Below, one piece after another: positions 50,447 through 61,759 of a stretch of DNA of 64,000 nucleotides. Under the pieces are notes generated by a model. It was not told where the DNA came from. It ran no database searches and was given only the letters and a program-made list of their open reading frames with translations. Source of the stretch: Akkermansia muciniphila (GTDB lineage Bacteria; Verrucomicrobiota; Verrucomicrobiia; Limisphaerales; BJHT01). The translations under genes were made by a program, and so were the position numbers. Position 1 is the first letter of the stretch, and every line of letters starts with the position of its first letter. The stretch covers positions 1 to 64,000 of the forward strand of contig CAMAUZ010000002.1 in NCBI GenBank assembly GCA_945861535.1, written 5' to 3'.

Positions 50447-51007
50447 ACGCGGCGGGCGAGGTGCGGGATTTTGGGAGCCGATCGGCGCAGGCCGGTCGGC
50501 TCTTGGTTTTGTTGGGGGAGGAGTTTTGCGCACCGGTGGCGGTGCGGGCGGTTCTTTCTTTGCCCGTGATTATCAATCCCGCCGATCGCAGAGGGGCGAA
50601 GAAACGAACGAAACGGAGCGGGACCGCAGGCAGGCACGGCCGGGTTGGGCAGGGGAATTTTGGGCAAAGGAATGGAGGCAAAGGAATGGGGACAGGGAGA
50701 CTTTTTGTCCTCATTCCTTTGCCTCCATTCCTTTGCCAAATTCGGTTGGTGTTCGGGGTGGGTACCCGTTGGCTGGGATGGGGAATTGCGCAGAAACCGG
50801 ATTGGCAGACGAATGGAAACCAACGTTTCTCCGTTTTCCCGACTTATTCGTCTGCCCGCATTCGTCTGCCAAAACCCCTGCTGAGCTTGGAGACCAAGAT
50901 CCGGTTCCCCACGCTTCGTCCAAGTCAGCCCGCTGCCCGCGCAGAGAAGGTTAGAGTCTCGTTACCTCGACTCCTACAAGGGTGGGCGGGCCGTCGGCGT
51001 TCCCGCC
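50447..51007. other. Spacer with a 26-bp perfect stem-loop and smaller inverted repeats
   Basis: GGCAAAGGAATGGAGGCAAA at the start of the left arm (50663-50688) pairs perfectly over 26 bases with 50712-50737; the 23-base loop contains a further GGACA/TGTCC pair. A second inverted pair, GGCAGACGAATG (about 50800) and CATTCGTCTGCC (about 50861), lies downstream. These look like dispersed palindromic elements. I see no gene in the 560 bases. Confidence 0.6.
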
Positions 51008-53991
51008 TCAGGGCTGGGCGGCGGCGATGCGGGCGCGGGTTTCGGTGGCGAGTTTGCGTTCTTCGGGGAGGAGGGCGGAGTCGGGGACAAGCTCGAGGTA
51101 GCCCTTGGCGGTGACCATCTGGCCGTCGCTGGCCAGCAGGATGGCGGAGTAGAAGGCGAGCATCGGCTTGGCGAGTTCTTTTTGCCCGAGCCGGGTCAGG
51201 GCGCGGAGGCCTTCGATGGTGCGGCCCTGGCGATGGAGGGCGTAGGCGTAGGCGCAGGCGTAGGCGGGTTGGAGATGGTCGCGGGTGACGAGGTCGTTGG
51301 CGTGGCGCACGGGTTCGTCGAGGCGCGGGTCGAGCAGGAGACCGAGGGACGCGAGGAGGTATTTGACCCCGGGATCGTTGGCGTCGGGTTGGTGGAGCGT
51401 CTGGGCCGCGGCGTAGAGGCGCGGCAGGCGGTCACGCGCGCGTCGGCGAGGACGGCGGGATTGGGACTGTCGAGAAGGCGCAGGGCGTCGGCGGTTTTGC
51501 GCTGGCGATGGAGGGCGAAGGCGTAGGCGCTGAGGGCGGCGGGATCGGCGGGGGCGCGCTCGTAGGCTTGCTGAAGCTGGCGGAAATGGCCGGCGAAGGT
51601 TTCGGCGCTGGCGACGAGGGCGCGTTCTTCGGTGAGCAGCAGGTCGAGGCGGACTTGGTTGAAAAAGCTGGCGGCCTTTTCGAGCTGGCCGACGGCGGTC
51701 AGGAGCACGCCGTAGAATGGCGCCACGGTGGGCGCGCGGAGTCCCGGCTCGGGCAGTTTGGCGAGGAGATTCACGGCTTCGCTGGATTTTCCCTGCCGAT
51801 GCAGCGCGAACGCGAGCGCGGTGGCGTGGGCGGAATTCGCGGGGTCGTTGTCGAAGAGTTGTTGGGCCAGCAACTGGGCGTCGGCGAGTTTCGGGTCGAG
51901 GAGGAGGCCGAGCGTGGCGGCGAGGAGTTTCACGGCGGGGTCGAGCGGGTCGCGTTGGAAGAGCTGATCGGCGGCGGCGGAAAGCGCGGCGGTGCCGGGA
52001 TTGCGGGCGAGCACGGTGCGGGCGGTTTCCCATTGGCCGGCGCTGGCGAGCAGAGCGGCGTAGCGCACGGCAACGGCGGGCATGGCGGTCTGCGCGGGAG
52101 TGAGCCGGGCGAGCAGGGTGAGGGCGTCGGTGGTTTTGCGCTGGCGATGGAGGGCGTAGGCGTAGTTGGCGGCGTTGAGGGGAGTGCCGGGGTCGCGGGT
52201 GTAGAGGTCTTCAAAGGTGCGGAATTCGTTCGCCTGCGTGAGGGCGCTGTTCACCATTTGCAGTTCCTCGGGCAGCAGTTTTGCCGTGGCGGCCAGGGTG
52301 AGGTACGGCCGGGCTTTTTCAAACTGGCCGTCGGCGGCGAGGATGGTGCCGTAGTAGGCGGCGATGGAGGGTTTGCCGAGCTGGGGTTCGCCCAGTTTCT
52401 CGAGGGCGGTCAGCGCGGCGGCGTTCTTGTGCTGGCGATGAAGCGAGAAGGCGTAGGTGGAAACGAACGACGCGTTGGTGGGGCTGTGGTCGTAGATTTC
52501 CTGGGCGAGGCGATGCGTGACGCTCGGCTTCAGATTCAGCAGGAGATTGACCACGGTGAGATTGTTTTTTGCGAGGACATCGGCGGGGTTCACTTCCAAC
52601 ATGCGCTCCAGGGTGCGTTGCAGGCCGGGGGTGTTGGTGCTGCGACCATAGAAGTTGTAGAGCACCGTCAGGGCGGCCTGCGCGCCGACATTGCCATTGG
52701 CGATCACCCACCAGGTCTCCTCGGACTCGCGCCGCCAGCCCCATTTGATCGCGAGATTGGCCAGCGTTTCCAAGCGGTCGGCGCGCGGGCGGGCGCGGGC
52801 GACGGCGTCCTGCCACAGGGCCTTGGCGCGGGGATTGAGCTGGAGCTGCTGGATTTCACTGAGCGCGCGGGCCTGATAGGCGGGGCGCAGAAAATCCAAC
52901 TCCTCCCATTTGGCAGAGGTCACGAGGGTCTCGAGGGTGGTCCAGTCTTTGACCGCGATGAGGGCATCGGCGAGGGCGATGCCGACGGACGCGGGGGCGG
53001 TGCGATCGGCCGGCAGCGTCGCGGTCCACGCGACGGCCTGGGCGGCGAGCTGGTTGGCCGTCAACCACTGGAGCAGGGCGGCGAGCGAGGTGGAGTTCTC
53101 CAGGGATTTTGCCTGCAAACGGGCGAGCAGCGCGGGGAAGCCCGGCGGGTCGGTCAGGCGCGCCACGCTGAGGCAGAGCAGCAGGTCGGAAAATTCGGCG
53201 GCGGGATGCGCCTGCAACTGCGCGGCGATGGCCCGCGCGCGGTCGAGCTGCTGGCGGCGCAGGGCGTCGGTGAGGAGGACGTTCAGCGCCGGAACCTGCT
53301 GGGCGCCGCCGGCGCGCATGCGGTCGAGCGTGGCGTAGGCCTGCTGGACTTGGTTGGACTGCGAGGCGAACAACTGTGCCTTGGCGAGGTTCAGTTGGAG
53401 CGATTCGTTTTGTGGCGCGGCCGCCAAGGCGGCGGTCCAGTGCGCGCCGGCTTCGTCGAAGCGACCGTCGGCGAAACTCAGCACGCCGGAGATTTCGTGA
53501 AATTGGAGCGAGTGGCGCGCCTCGGGCGGGAAGCGCTCGGCGGCGGTGCGGGCGGCGGCGAGATCCTGGAAACGGATCGCGGTGTAGGCCCAGCGCTGGA
53601 GGTTTTCGACGCGGCCGGGTTCGAGCATCGCCACGCGCGAGCGCCAGAGGACCGCGTCGCGGGCGCCGAGCACCTCGGCGATTTCGGCCATCACCCGGGT
53701 GGCGGGGACGTTGAGTTCATTGAACTGCAGGGCGCGGCGGGCGGCGATGATGGCGTCGGGATATTTCTTTTCCTTCAGGAGCGCCTCGGCCTGGGCGACG
53801 ACCTTGGTTTCGCGCCAGTTGCGATACAGCGCGCGGCCCTTCCACTTGTACAGCCCGACTCCCATGCCGAGGATGACGACCACCACGATCGTGCGAAAAG
53901 TCCAATACGACCACAGGGATGGTTTCGGAGGCCGGAGGGCCTGCGCTGGAATCGGGGTCGGTCCGCGACCGGGTATGGGGGCTTCGGGCAT
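51008..53991 (-). pseudogene. Very large membrane-anchored TPR protein, frame broken near 51440
   Basis: The intact part begins at 53991 (MPEAPIPGRG), has one membrane helix (TIVVVVILGMGVGLYKW) and about 800 residues of TPR-like helices (AEALLKEKKYPDAIIAARRA, FVSTYAFSLHRQHKNAAALT). The frame then shifts near 51435-51443 in CGCGCGCG, after LADARV; the next frame continues the TPR pattern (LPRLYAAAQTLHQPDAND, YAYALHRQGRTIEGL) to a stop at 51008. Removing one GC pair restores LADARDRLPRLY. The gene may be phase-variable, broken, or a sequencing artefact. It is a paralogue of the TPR protein at 9203-10891. Function is unknown. Confidence 0.8.
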
Positions 53992-54050
53992 AGCTGGAGA
54001 ATCCAAGGCCCGACGCTACGGAGCGGCGGGCAAAACGCAAGCGTCGCACG

Positions 54051-54186
54051 GGTGGGGCAGGCATCCTTGCCTGCCAGTTGGCGGGGCATCCCTGCCCCGT
54101 GTTCCCAGTGCGGCGGGGGTGCTCGGCCATGGAGACGGGCGGCAGGGATGCCGCCCGAACTGGCAGGCAAGGATGCCTGCCCCACC
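54051..54186. repeat. REP-like composite palindrome, family A, copy 2
   Basis: It contains GGCAGGCATCCTTGCCTGCC, GGGGCATCCCTGCCCC and a GGGCGGCAGGGATGCCGCCC block, ending GGCAGGCAAGGATGCCTGCC. These are the same modules as at 758-872 and 57719-57854. It lies in the gap between the TPR gene and the histidine kinase gene. A related palindrome with CTGCCGAAGGTTGCAGGCA follows at about 54202-54222. Confidence 0.8.
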
Positions 54187-54501
54187 ACGCCCGCGCGCGT
54201 GCCTGCCGAAGGTTGCAGGCAACTCAGATGCGCCCGCCGCCGTCTCCCCGCCGGAATACCTTTGCGTCGCACCGTGGAATCGTTAGCGTTCGCCAACATT
54301 ACCGCAGTAGGAGAACCCGAGAGAGACGCCCCCCTACTCGACACGCCACTGGATTTTTGTCGCTGACTTCGATCAGGGCAGCGGGAGCCAGAGGCCAGGA
54401 CAAAGCCGCCATGAGTCGCAGGAAACATTCGCCGCGCCACGGATCAGCCCCGTGGCACTGTCGCCGTCGACCGACGGCGGGGAGATAACACGCTCACCAT
54501 C

Positions 54502-56811
54502 ATGTCGCTCACCACCCACCACTCCCTGCCGACCCGGGTCCGCCTCATGATCGTCGGCACCAGCGCCGCGGCCCTGCTCATGGCCTGCGTCATTTTTTTT
54601 GGCAGCGCCTCCATGTGGTATCAGCGCAAGCTCGAGGCCGACCTGATCAGCCTGGCGACGCTCCTTGGGCAGACCGCCCGCCCCGCGCTCGAAGTGGACG
54701 ACCCCGGTGGCTCCCGCGACGCCATTGCCACGCTGAAAGGTCATCCCGACATTGTGGCCGGTTTTCTCTATCGGAACGACGGCACCGTGGTGGGCAGCTA
54801 CGTCCGCCCGGGGCTGTCCCTCACCGCGCCGACGAAGGCACCGCCTGAGGGCTTGGCCCCCGACCGCCTGGGTTTCGCCACGGTCGTCAAGAATTCGCAG
54901 GCCCAGCCGGTGGGAACAGTTTTTCTCCAATACGACCCGGCCCTGAAACGTGATTTCCAGAACCACTGCGTCTTGCTCGCGCTCGTCGCCCTGGGGTTCT
55001 GCGTCGTGTCCGCCTTCATGCTGGCCGCCTGTCTGCAGCGCGGGCTGACGCAGCCGATTCACCATCTCCTCGCGACCATGAAGCAGGTCGCCACGCAAAA
55101 GAACTACGGCCTCCGCGCCGAACGCGTGAACCACGACGAACTGGGCGATCTCGTCACCGGCTTCAACGACATGCTGGCGCAAATCCAGGCCCGCGACCGG
55201 CAGTTGCAGGACAGCGAGGCCCAGCTCGAGAAACTCGTCGAGCAGCGCACCGCCGAACTCACCACCGCCAAGGAAAAAGCCGAGGACGCCAACCGCGCCA
55301 AGAGCGCCTTCGTCGCCAACATGAGCCACGAACTGCGCACCCCGATGTCCGCGATCATCGGCTACAGCGAAATCCTCCAGGAAGAAGCCGAGGAACTCGG
55401 CGTGCCCAGCATGACGAGCGACCTGCGCAAAATCCACGCCGCCGGCCAGCACCTCCTGAGCCTCATCAACGAAATCCTCGACCTCTCCAAACTCGAAGCC
55501 GGTAAAATGGGGCTGAACCTCGAGACCTTCGACATCGCCACCCTCGTCGCCGAAACCGTCAGCACCGTCCATCCCCTCCTGCAGAAAAACCGCAACCACC
55601 TCGAAATCCACTGCCCCACGGACCTCGGCGTGATGACCGCCGACATGACCAAAGTCCGCCAGACCCTTTTCAATCTCCTCAGCAACGCCAGCAAGTTCAC
55701 CGACGCCGGCCGCATCACCCTCACCGTCGAGCGCCGGCCGCTCGACGGCGCTGATCATGTTTTCATCCACGTCTCCGACACCGGCATCGGCATCTCCGCC
55801 AAACAACTCGACAAACTCTTCCGTTCCTTCAGCCAGGCCGATTCCACCACGTCGCGCAAATTCGGTGGCACCGGCTTGGGGCTGGCCATCAGCCGCCGGT
55901 TTGCCCGCCTCATGCAGGGCGACCTCACCGTGCAGAGCGAACCCGGCCACGGGTCCACCTTTACCGTCCATTGGCCGGCCGTGGTGCGAAAACCCGAGCA
56001 CACCCCCACCGGCGGGGCGCGGACCGACCCCGCCTCCGCGCGATCCCCAGGCGCCGTCGTCGTCATTCACGAAAACGCCGTCAGCCGCGACCGCATGCGC
56101 GAGTTCCTCGCCGCCGAAGGTTTCCAAATCGAACTGGCCGAGAGCGGACCCGAGGGCCTCGAGCTGGCCCGCCGCATCAAGCCCATCGCCGTCGCCCTCG
56201 ACCTCGCCGCGCTCGGAGCCGACGGCGTCGGCCTGCTCTCGATCCTCCGCGCCGACACCCAGCTCGCCAACCTCCCCGTCATTCTCCTCACCCTCGTGGA
56301 AGGCCGGAAATACGGGTACGCCATGGGCGTCGGCGACCTCCTCAGCAAGCCGCTCCCGCACGACCGCCTCACCGAAATGCTCGAGCATTACCGCAAGGAA
56401 ACCTCCCTCCGCCCGGTCCTCATCGTCGAGGACGACGAAGCGGCCCGCGACCTCCTCCGGCGCATCCTCATCGCCGAAGGCTGGAGCGTCACCACCGCCG
56501 CCAACGGTCAGGAAGCCCTGCAGCGCCTCACCGAATCTCCCCCCGGCCTGATCCTCCTGGACCTGCTGATGCCCGAGATGGGCGGCATCGAACTCCTCAA
56601 CGAACTGCGTACGAAATCGGAATACCGGAACATTCCCACCATCATCATCACCGGCGAAGCGGTTGACCCCATCAACCCCGGTCAGTTCGGCAGCCAGGTC
56701 GTGCGCATTCTCAAAAAAGGCGGCTACACCGCCGACCAACTGCTCAAGACCATTTTCGAGATCGTCGCCAAACCCTCCGGTCCCAACCACTCGCCTCCGG
56801 CCAACCCATGA
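54502..56811 (+). CDS. Hybrid sensor histidine kinase with two receiver domains
   Basis: A 769-residue membrane kinase. Residues 15-180 hold two helices ([20 protein letters not shown] and [20 protein letters not shown]) flanking a periplasmic sensor, followed by a HAMP-like linker. HisKA has H276 in [14 protein letters not shown], and HATPase has [18 protein letters not shown] and [12 protein letters not shown]. Two receivers follow: the first has a degenerate acidic patch ([10 protein letters not shown]) with the Asp in [11 protein letters not shown], the second is canonical ([25 protein letters not shown]). The stop overlaps a response-regulator start as ATGA. The N-terminus [11 protein letters not shown] resembles a dispersed short repeat. 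Signal and target are unknown. Confidence 0.92.
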   Translation: MSLTTHHSLPTRVRLMIVGTSAAALLMACVIFFGSASMWYQRKLEADLISLATLLGQTARPALEVDDPGGSRDAIATLKGHPDIVAGFLYRNDGTVVGSYVRPGLSLTAPTKAPPEGLAPDRLGFATVVKNSQAQPVGTVFLQYDPALKRDFQNHCVLLALVALGFCVVSAFMLAACLQRGLTQPIHHLLATMKQVATQKNYGLRAERVNHDELGDLVTGFNDMLAQIQARDRQLQDSEAQLEKLVEQRTAELTTAKEKAEDANRAKSAFVANMSHELRTPMSAIIGYSEILQEEAEELGVPSMTSDLRKIHAAGQHLLSLINEILDLSKLEAGKMGLNLETFDIATLVAETVSTVHPLLQKNRNHLEIHCPTDLGVMTADMTKVRQTLFNLLSNASKFTDAGRITLTVERRPLDGADHVFIHVSDTGIGISAKQLDKLFRSFSQADSTTSRKFGGTGLGLAISRRFARLMQGDLTVQSEPGHGSTFTVHWPAVVRKPEHTPTGGARTDPASARSPGAVVVIHENAVSRDRMREFLAAEGFQIELAESGPEGLELARRIKPIAVALDLAALGADGVGLLSILRADTQLANLPVILLTLVEGRKYGYAMGVGDLLSKPLPHDRLTEMLEHYRKETSLRPVLIVEDDEAARDLLRRILIAEGWSVTTAANGQEALQRLTESPPGLILLDLLMPEMGGIELLNELRTKSEYRNIPTIIITGEAVDPINPGQFGSQVVRILKKGGYTADQLLKTIFEIVAKPSGPNHSPPANP

Positions 56812-57236
56812 TCGTCCTTGGTGCCACCCCGGCGCGCCTCCTCGTCATCGAAGACAGCGAGGACAATCGCGACATCATCGTCCGCCGTCTCACCCGGCGC
56901 GGCTTCATCATGACCTCCGCCGTTGACGGATCTGACGGCCTCCGTCTGGCGAAGGACTCCCTGCCCGACCTCATCCTGCTCGATCTGCAAATGCCCGGCA
57001 TGGATGGCTACGAAGTCCTCCGCCAGCTCAAAGCCTTTGAACCCACGCGAGCGATTCCCGTGATCGTCCTCACCGCCCATGTCCTTGAAGACCACGAGCG
57101 CCGGGCGCGCGAGGCCGGCTGCTCCGACTTCGAGCCCAAGCCCGTCAACTTCCCGCGGCTCGTCGGCAAAATATTGGTCTGCCTTGGCCACCCCCCGCCG
57201 GCCGCTCCGCCCGCCGCCGCCGACGCCAGTGCCTGA
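56808..57236 (+). CDS. Single-domain response regulator
   Basis: A 142-residue receiver domain with no output domain. The acidic pair E15/D16 is in [10 protein letters not shown], the phosphoacceptor D59 in [11 protein letters not shown], then the Thr in [11 protein letters not shown] and Lys in FEPKPVNFP. An Ala/Pro-rich tail follows. It overlaps the hybrid kinase gene by ATGA and so is almost certainly its partner. Single-domain regulators of this kind often pass phosphate to another protein or act on an unlinked target. Confidence 0.93.
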   Translation: MIVLGATPARLLVIEDSEDNRDIIVRRLTRRGFIMTSAVDGSDGLRLAKDSLPDLILLDLQMPGMDGYEVLRQLKAFEPTRAIPVIVLTAHVLEDHERRAREAGCSDFEPKPVNFPRLVGKILVCLGHPPPAAPPAAADASA

Positions 57237-58009
57237 CCGTCGGAACGCACCGCCGAAGCGCGGGGCATCCGACCGGTCCCGGCATCCAGACGGCAGGGCG
57301 CATGAGGGAAGCCACCCGAAGAGTTGGGGTGGATTGGAGTTTGGACATTCACGTTCGCCCCAACCGCGCGCCGGCTCCTCCTCCGCTTCGTGCCGGAGGC
57401 ACGCAAGCAATTAGCCGGTGGTGGAGCGCAGGGGAACCACCGGAAAACCCGCACCAAAGAGCGCTGCGCCCCGGCGCGGCGCGCGAGCCGTGAAACCCCG
57501 CCGCCGCGCCTCGTCATCGCGACGCTTCAGCCTGGGAAAAAGCATTTGGAACCACGAAAACCAGGAACCGAAAAACCGCAGTTGAGATGAACCACGAAAG
57601 GCACGAAACACACGGCAACAAAGGCTGCGAGTGAGGGGCGCAGCTCAGGTTCCTGCAACCTTCGGCAGGCACAGGTGGTGTGCTCGAGGAAACCTGCGGC
57701 GGCATGTGCGCGGGCGGGGTGGGGCAGGCATCCTTGCCTGCCAGTTCGGGCGGCATCCCTGCCGCCCGTTGCCATGGCCGAGCACCCCCGCTGAACCGGA
57801 AAGACGGGGCAGGGATGCCCCACCCACTGGCAGGCAAGGATGCCTGCCTCACCCGGCTGGCGCGGACGCCACGCCGCGTGCAAGCAACTGCGATGCGCCT
57901 GCGAGTGAGTTTTTCCGCATCGGAAAACCGCACCCGGCGGGTGAACCGTGAGCTTGCTGGAGCGCGTTCCCTTTTCGTCTCTTTCGTGGTTTCAACTGCT
58001 TTTTCTAGC
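57237..58009. other. Repeat-rich spacer between response regulator and kinase genes
   Basis: This 770-bp gap carries a family C repeat (about 57325-57495, with GTGCCGGAGGCACG and CCGGTGGTGGAGCG), a family A composite (57719-57854), and words such as TTCGTGGTTTCAACTG near 57985. No gene is convincing: open frames here translate the repeats. A promoter for neither flanking gene could be picked out. Confidence 0.55.
57719..57854. repeat. REP-like composite palindrome, family A, copy 3
   Basis: GGCAGGCATCCTTGCCTGCC, GGGCGGCATCCCTGCCGCCC, GGGGCAGGGATGCCCC and GGCAGGCAAGGATGCCTGCC appear in order. It matches the copy at 54051 almost base for base, with some module swaps. The flank TGCAACCTTCGGCAGGCAC at about 57655 pairs with the word after copy 2, suggesting that the full unit is longer than marked. 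Confidence 0.8.
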
Positions 58010-61000
58010 TCACCAATCCAGCCCCATCCCCGCCAGCTCCCGCCGCAGCGCCGGCACGTTCCACAACTTCAGCGCGCCCTGCAGGCTGCCCGAGGCGAGC
58101 GTTGCGCCGTCGGGGTTGAAGGTCAGCGCGGTCACGGCGGAATCGTGCGCCTCCCAGCGCGCCGCTTCGCGCGCGGTCGGAATTTCCCAGAAGCGGATCG
58201 TGCGATCCACGCCACCGGTCACCGCGAATTTTCCATCGGGGCTCACGGCGAGCGACTGGATGTAGCCCTCGTGACCGCGGCCGATGCCAAGCTCCACGCC
58301 CGTGTCCGCGTCGCGGATCAACAAGTAATTGGCCGAGACCGACACGATCCGCCGGCCATCGGGCGTGAACGCGATTTGCGAGACCATGTATTCGTCGTGG
58401 ATGTAGTCCTTGCCTTTGCCAACGAGCCAGCCAAGCCGGATGCCGAGAATCTGCCCCTCCGTCAGTTGCGGTCGCTCCGCGTGCCATTGCCTTGTCAACG
58501 TCTCCGCATCGAACACATCCAGCCCCTGATGCACAAACGCCGACGTGGCGATGCGTTTCCCGTCGGAACTGAACGCGCTCACGCCGGGTGCCCAGTCGGT
58601 GCTCATCACCGAATGGGCCTTGCTGAGCTTCATCGTCGGCAAATCCCAAAGCAGCATCGTCTGGTTGGTCATCACCATAAGATTGTTGGTCGTCCCGTAG
58701 CCGTAGGAAGCGACGAGCATCCGCCGCCCGTCCGGGCTGAACGTCGGCCCGCCGTTGTAGCAGCCGATATGCACGGGAAACTCCCGCCGCTCGGGCGCGA
58801 GCTGGCGCACGAGCACCTTGAACTCCGACGGGTTCGCGTCCGGATTCACACCTGCCTCCCAGATTTGGCTCTCGCCGGCGAAATAGACGCGCGAGCGAAT
58901 CGGCAGATCACTCACCGGACGCAGCGCCGCCCGGCCCGCCTGTGACTCCACCTTCCAAAGCCGGCTCGGCCCCGGGCTTTGCCACCGCCCGCCCGCCGTC
59001 AGCATCCGCCCGTCGCGGCTGAACGCGAGCGAGTGGACCTCCGTGCCCACCTGGTGCGTCGGCACGCCCGCGGCGACGGACCACAGTTGCAGGACCAGCC
59101 CCATCGTCCCGGTTTTCGCACCCTTCGGCAGCTCGCGCACGGGCGCGGGCGCACCCGCTGTCTGCGCGACGATCACGTCGTTCGATGCGATCTGATACGT
59201 GACGCCGTTGGAGTAGTGCATGAAGGCCCCCTCGCCCATTGACACGACCCAGCGCCCGTCGGCACTGCTCGCGAACTCCGAGGACTTCGGCAACGTCGCC
59301 ACCGCTTCGCCCGTCTCCGTATTCCACAGCGTCACCGACAGCTCGTGAATGCCCGTCAACGCGGCGAACACCGCGCCGTCGCCGAGGAACTGCCCGCCAT
59401 AAATTGCGCCCGGCGACGCGACCTCGAAGCCGAGATTCCAATCGTTGCTGCTCCACCACGCCCGCCATTTCTTGAACGGCCCGGGCTTCGGCGAAACCCC
59501 GGTGAGACTGCGCCGATACCCGCCCGCCTCCACGTCGTAGATGCGCACCGCCTGCTGGCCTTGGTCCAAACCCGTCGCGTCGCTGAACGCGAGCAGCCGC
59601 CCATCCGCGCTGAACCGCACGGCCGGGGAGACCGAGCGCACCGTCGGCAGCAGGGCCAGCCGCCTTTGCGCGACCAGATCAAACACGATGATCGCGCCCG
59701 GCGGATCGCTGTCATCGGTGACCGGGCGCGGCGGGCGGGCCGCACCCGGAGCGCTCTTCTCCCACAGGGCGGCCACGGTGCCGTGTGCGTTGACCGCAAT
59801 GATCGTCAACCCCGCTGGCGTGACCTGCGTCTCGGTGTCGGAGTGGAAATTCCATTTCACGACGCGGTCCGCGACGCGCAGCAGCACTTCGCCACCGGGC
59901 GTGAATGTGAGGAATGCGCCGCGGGCGCGCCGCTGCACATATTTCTTACGCGCCCGTTGCACCACATCCACGCTGTTCGAGGCCGCAATCGCGAGCCAGT
60001 TGCTGTCGGGACTGAACAGCAGCGCTCCCTCGCCCTCCTCCTGGCTGAGTTGCATCCCCGTGCGCGGGTTCCAAAACACAATCGTACCCTTCGTCTGCGA
60101 CAGCGCCACGACGCGCGCGTCGGGGCTGAACGCGGGCAGCGGCCCGAGCGGTTCCCACACGATTTCATTGAGCAATTTGCCCGTCGCCGTTTCCCAAACT
60201 TTAATCCTCGGCGTCTTGATCTGGCTGTGGCCCGAATAGCTGTGAACCATGCCCGCCGCCATTAGCAGACTGGCGTCGGCACTCAGCCCGAACCACGCTT
60301 CGTCGCCATACGGCACGCGCCGTTCCAGCCGCACGCCCGCCTGCGCGAGGGTCTGGACGGCCTCGTTGCGCAACGTCTCGTCCGTGCGGATGCGTGCGGC
60401 TTCGGCGATGGCGTCGAGTGAGCCGGCGCGGTTGTGTGTGACCCGCTCGGCGCGCGCGAGGTTCAGCAGCGACTGCCAGTAACGCTGGTTCAAGCCGCGA
60501 TTCGCCAGCAGCACGCCGACGATGAGCACGAGCACCGCCGCCGCGACCACGCCCGCCAGCGCCACCTGCGTCGGCTCGCGCTGCGCCCATTTGTGCGCCC
60601 GGTCGAGCGCCGTCGTGGGCCGCGCGAGGATCGGCTCGTGGCGCAGCCAGCGCTCGAGTTCATCCGCCAACGCCTCGGCCGAGCCGTAGCGGCGCTTCGG
60701 GTCTTTCTCCAGGCACTTGAGGCAGATCGTTGCGAGATCGCGGTCCACGGCGGGATTCACGGCGGACGGCGACGGCGGCTCCTCCTCGCCGACCTTGCGC
60801 AACGTCTCCATCAGGTTCTCCCCGCGAAACGGCGGCTGGCCCGTCAGCGTTTCGAACAGCACCGCGCCCAGTCCATACACGTCCGCCGCGGTGGTGACCT
60901 CCTTCGTTTTGCCCGCCGCCTGTTCGGGCGCCATGTAGTGCGCGCTGCCCATCACCGCGAGCGACTGCGTGAGGTCGGCCTCTTTTTCGACCAGCTTGGC

Positions 61001-61759
61001 GAGGCCGAAATCCGTGAGCATCGGCTCGCCCTTCGCATCGAGCAGGATGTTCCGCGGCTTGATGTCCCGGTGCAAAATGCCGCGTTGATGCGCGTAGTGA
61101 ACCGCGCGCGCCACTTTGGCCACGAGCGTCGCAGCGGGACGAAGGGGAGAGTGATTAGCAATTAGTGATAAGTGATTAGTGCCCGACTGCGAGCCGCGCC
61201 CTGATTTCCCACGACCACCCGCCGCTTCCGGCCCACTAATTACTAAGCACTGATTACTAATTACTTTTCCCCGCTTGCCGCCGACCGGAAACCACTGGCG
61301 AATGGCGTCCGCGAGGTTTCCCCCTTCGATCAGCTTCATGCTGAAATAATGCCGCCCGTCGCGATCGCCGATTTCGTAGAGGGGCACGATGTTCGGATGA
61401 TCGAGCCGCGCCGCCGCCTCGGCCTCGGTCTTGAAGCGCTCGACCTCGACCCCCGAAGCGAGCCGCCCGCCGAGGATCATCTTCAGCGCCACCACGCGGT
61501 TGAGCGTCACCTGCCGCGCGCGATACACGATGCCCATGCCGCCGGACGCGATCTCGCCGAGCAGCTCGTAATCACCGAAGTACCGCAGCGTTTCCCCCAC
61601 CGCCGGCGGCGGCCGCGGCACGCTGAGCACCACGGTCCCATCCTCGCCCGGCGCGCTGCCGGCGATGGCCTGGCGGACCAGGCACGGGGGACAAAGGCCC
61701 GCCGGCGCGTCGTCGGGAAGCGGCTTCTGGCATTCGGGACAGAGGCGATTCGAGTTCAT
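58010..61759 (-). CDS. Ser/Thr protein kinase with WD40-like C-terminal repeats
   Basis: A 1249-residue membrane protein. Residues 1-35 hold a zinc-ribbon (CPECQKPLP and CPPC). The kinase domain (about 65-350) has [24 protein letters not shown] with the Lys, [23 protein letters not shown] and [10 protein letters not shown] membrane helix ([20 protein letters not shown]) follows at about 400, then about 800 residues of WD40-type strands ([29 protein letters not shown]). Kinase hinge residues about 165-205 are an in-frame insertion of a dispersed repeat ([18 protein letters not shown]). Such kinases sense signals and phosphorylate unknown targets in planctomycete and verrucomicrobial cells. Confidence 0.9.
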   Translation of the reverse strand: MNSNRLCPECQKPLPDDAPAGLCPPCLVRQAIAGSAPGEDGTVVLSVPRPPPAVGETLRYFGDYELLGEIASGGMGIVYRARQVTLNRVVALKMILGGRLASGVEVERFKTEAEAAARLDHPNIVPLYEIGDRDGRHYFSMKLIEGGNLADAIRQWFPVGGKRGKVISNQCLVISGPEAAGGRGKSGRGSQSGTNHLSLIANHSPLRPAATLVAKVARAVHYAHQRGILHRDIKPRNILLDAKGEPMLTDFGLAKLVEKEADLTQSLAVMGSAHYMAPEQAAGKTKEVTTAADVYGLGAVLFETLTGQPPFRGENLMETLRKVGEEEPPSPSAVNPAVDRDLATICLKCLEKDPKRRYGSAEALADELERWLRHEPILARPTTALDRAHKWAQREPTQVALAGVVAAAVLVLIVGVLLANRGLNQRYWQSLLNLARAERVTHNRAGSLDAIAEAARIRTDETLRNEAVQTLAQAGVRLERRVPYGDEAWFGLSADASLLMAAGMVHSYSGHSQIKTPRIKVWETATGKLLNEIVWEPLGPLPAFSPDARVVALSQTKGTIVFWNPRTGMQLSQEEGEGALLFSPDSNWLAIAASNSVDVVQRARKKYVQRRARGAFLTFTPGGEVLLRVADRVVKWNFHSDTETQVTPAGLTIIAVNAHGTVAALWEKSAPGAARPPRPVTDDSDPPGAIIVFDLVAQRRLALLPTVRSVSPAVRFSADGRLLAFSDATGLDQGQQAVRIYDVEAGGYRRSLTGVSPKPGPFKKWRAWWSSNDWNLGFEVASPGAIYGGQFLGDGAVFAALTGIHELSVTLWNTETGEAVATLPKSSEFASSADGRWVVSMGEGAFMHYSNGVTYQIASNDVIVAQTAGAPAPVRELPKGAKTGTMGLVLQLWSVAAGVPTHQVGTEVHSLAFSRDGRMLTAGGRWQSPGPSRLWKVESQAGRAALRPVSDLPIRSRVYFAGESQIWEAGVNPDANPSEFKVLVRQLAPERREFPVHIGCYNGGPTFSPDGRRMLVASYGYGTTNNLMVMTNQTMLLWDLPTMKLSKAHSVMSTDWAPGVSAFSSDGKRIATSAFVHQGLDVFDAETLTRQWHAERPQLTEGQILGIRLGWLVGKGKDYIHDEYMVSQIAFTPDGRRIVSVSANYLLIRDADTGVELGIGRGHEGYIQSLAVSPDGKFAVTGGVDRTIRFWEIPTAREAARWEAHDSAVTALTFNPDGATLASGSLQGALKLWNVPALRRELAGMGLDW
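61146..61266. repeat. Dispersed TTAGTG/ACTAAT repeat inside the kinase coding region
   Basis: The plus strand reads AGTGATTAGCAATTAGTGAT at the left and CACTGATTACTAATTACT at the right, which are inverted copies of each other. The insert keeps the kinase frame and adds about 40 residues in the loop before the catalytic region (GILHRD). The same kind of word forms the 96-bp inverted repeat at 10919-11014. Confidence 0.7.

Noticed and set aside
51508-54366. 952-codon plus-strand open frame
   Set aside because: It is antisense to the TPR gene and its Gly/Glu-rich composition is what a reversed GC-rich TPR gene gives.
54373-56790. 805-codon minus-strand open frame
   Set aside because: It is antisense to a clear hybrid histidine kinase with all catalytic motifs.
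57302-57493. Short plus-strand open frames in the repeat-rich spacer
   Set aside because: Their translations match the translations of other copies of the same dispersed repeat, so they are not genes.
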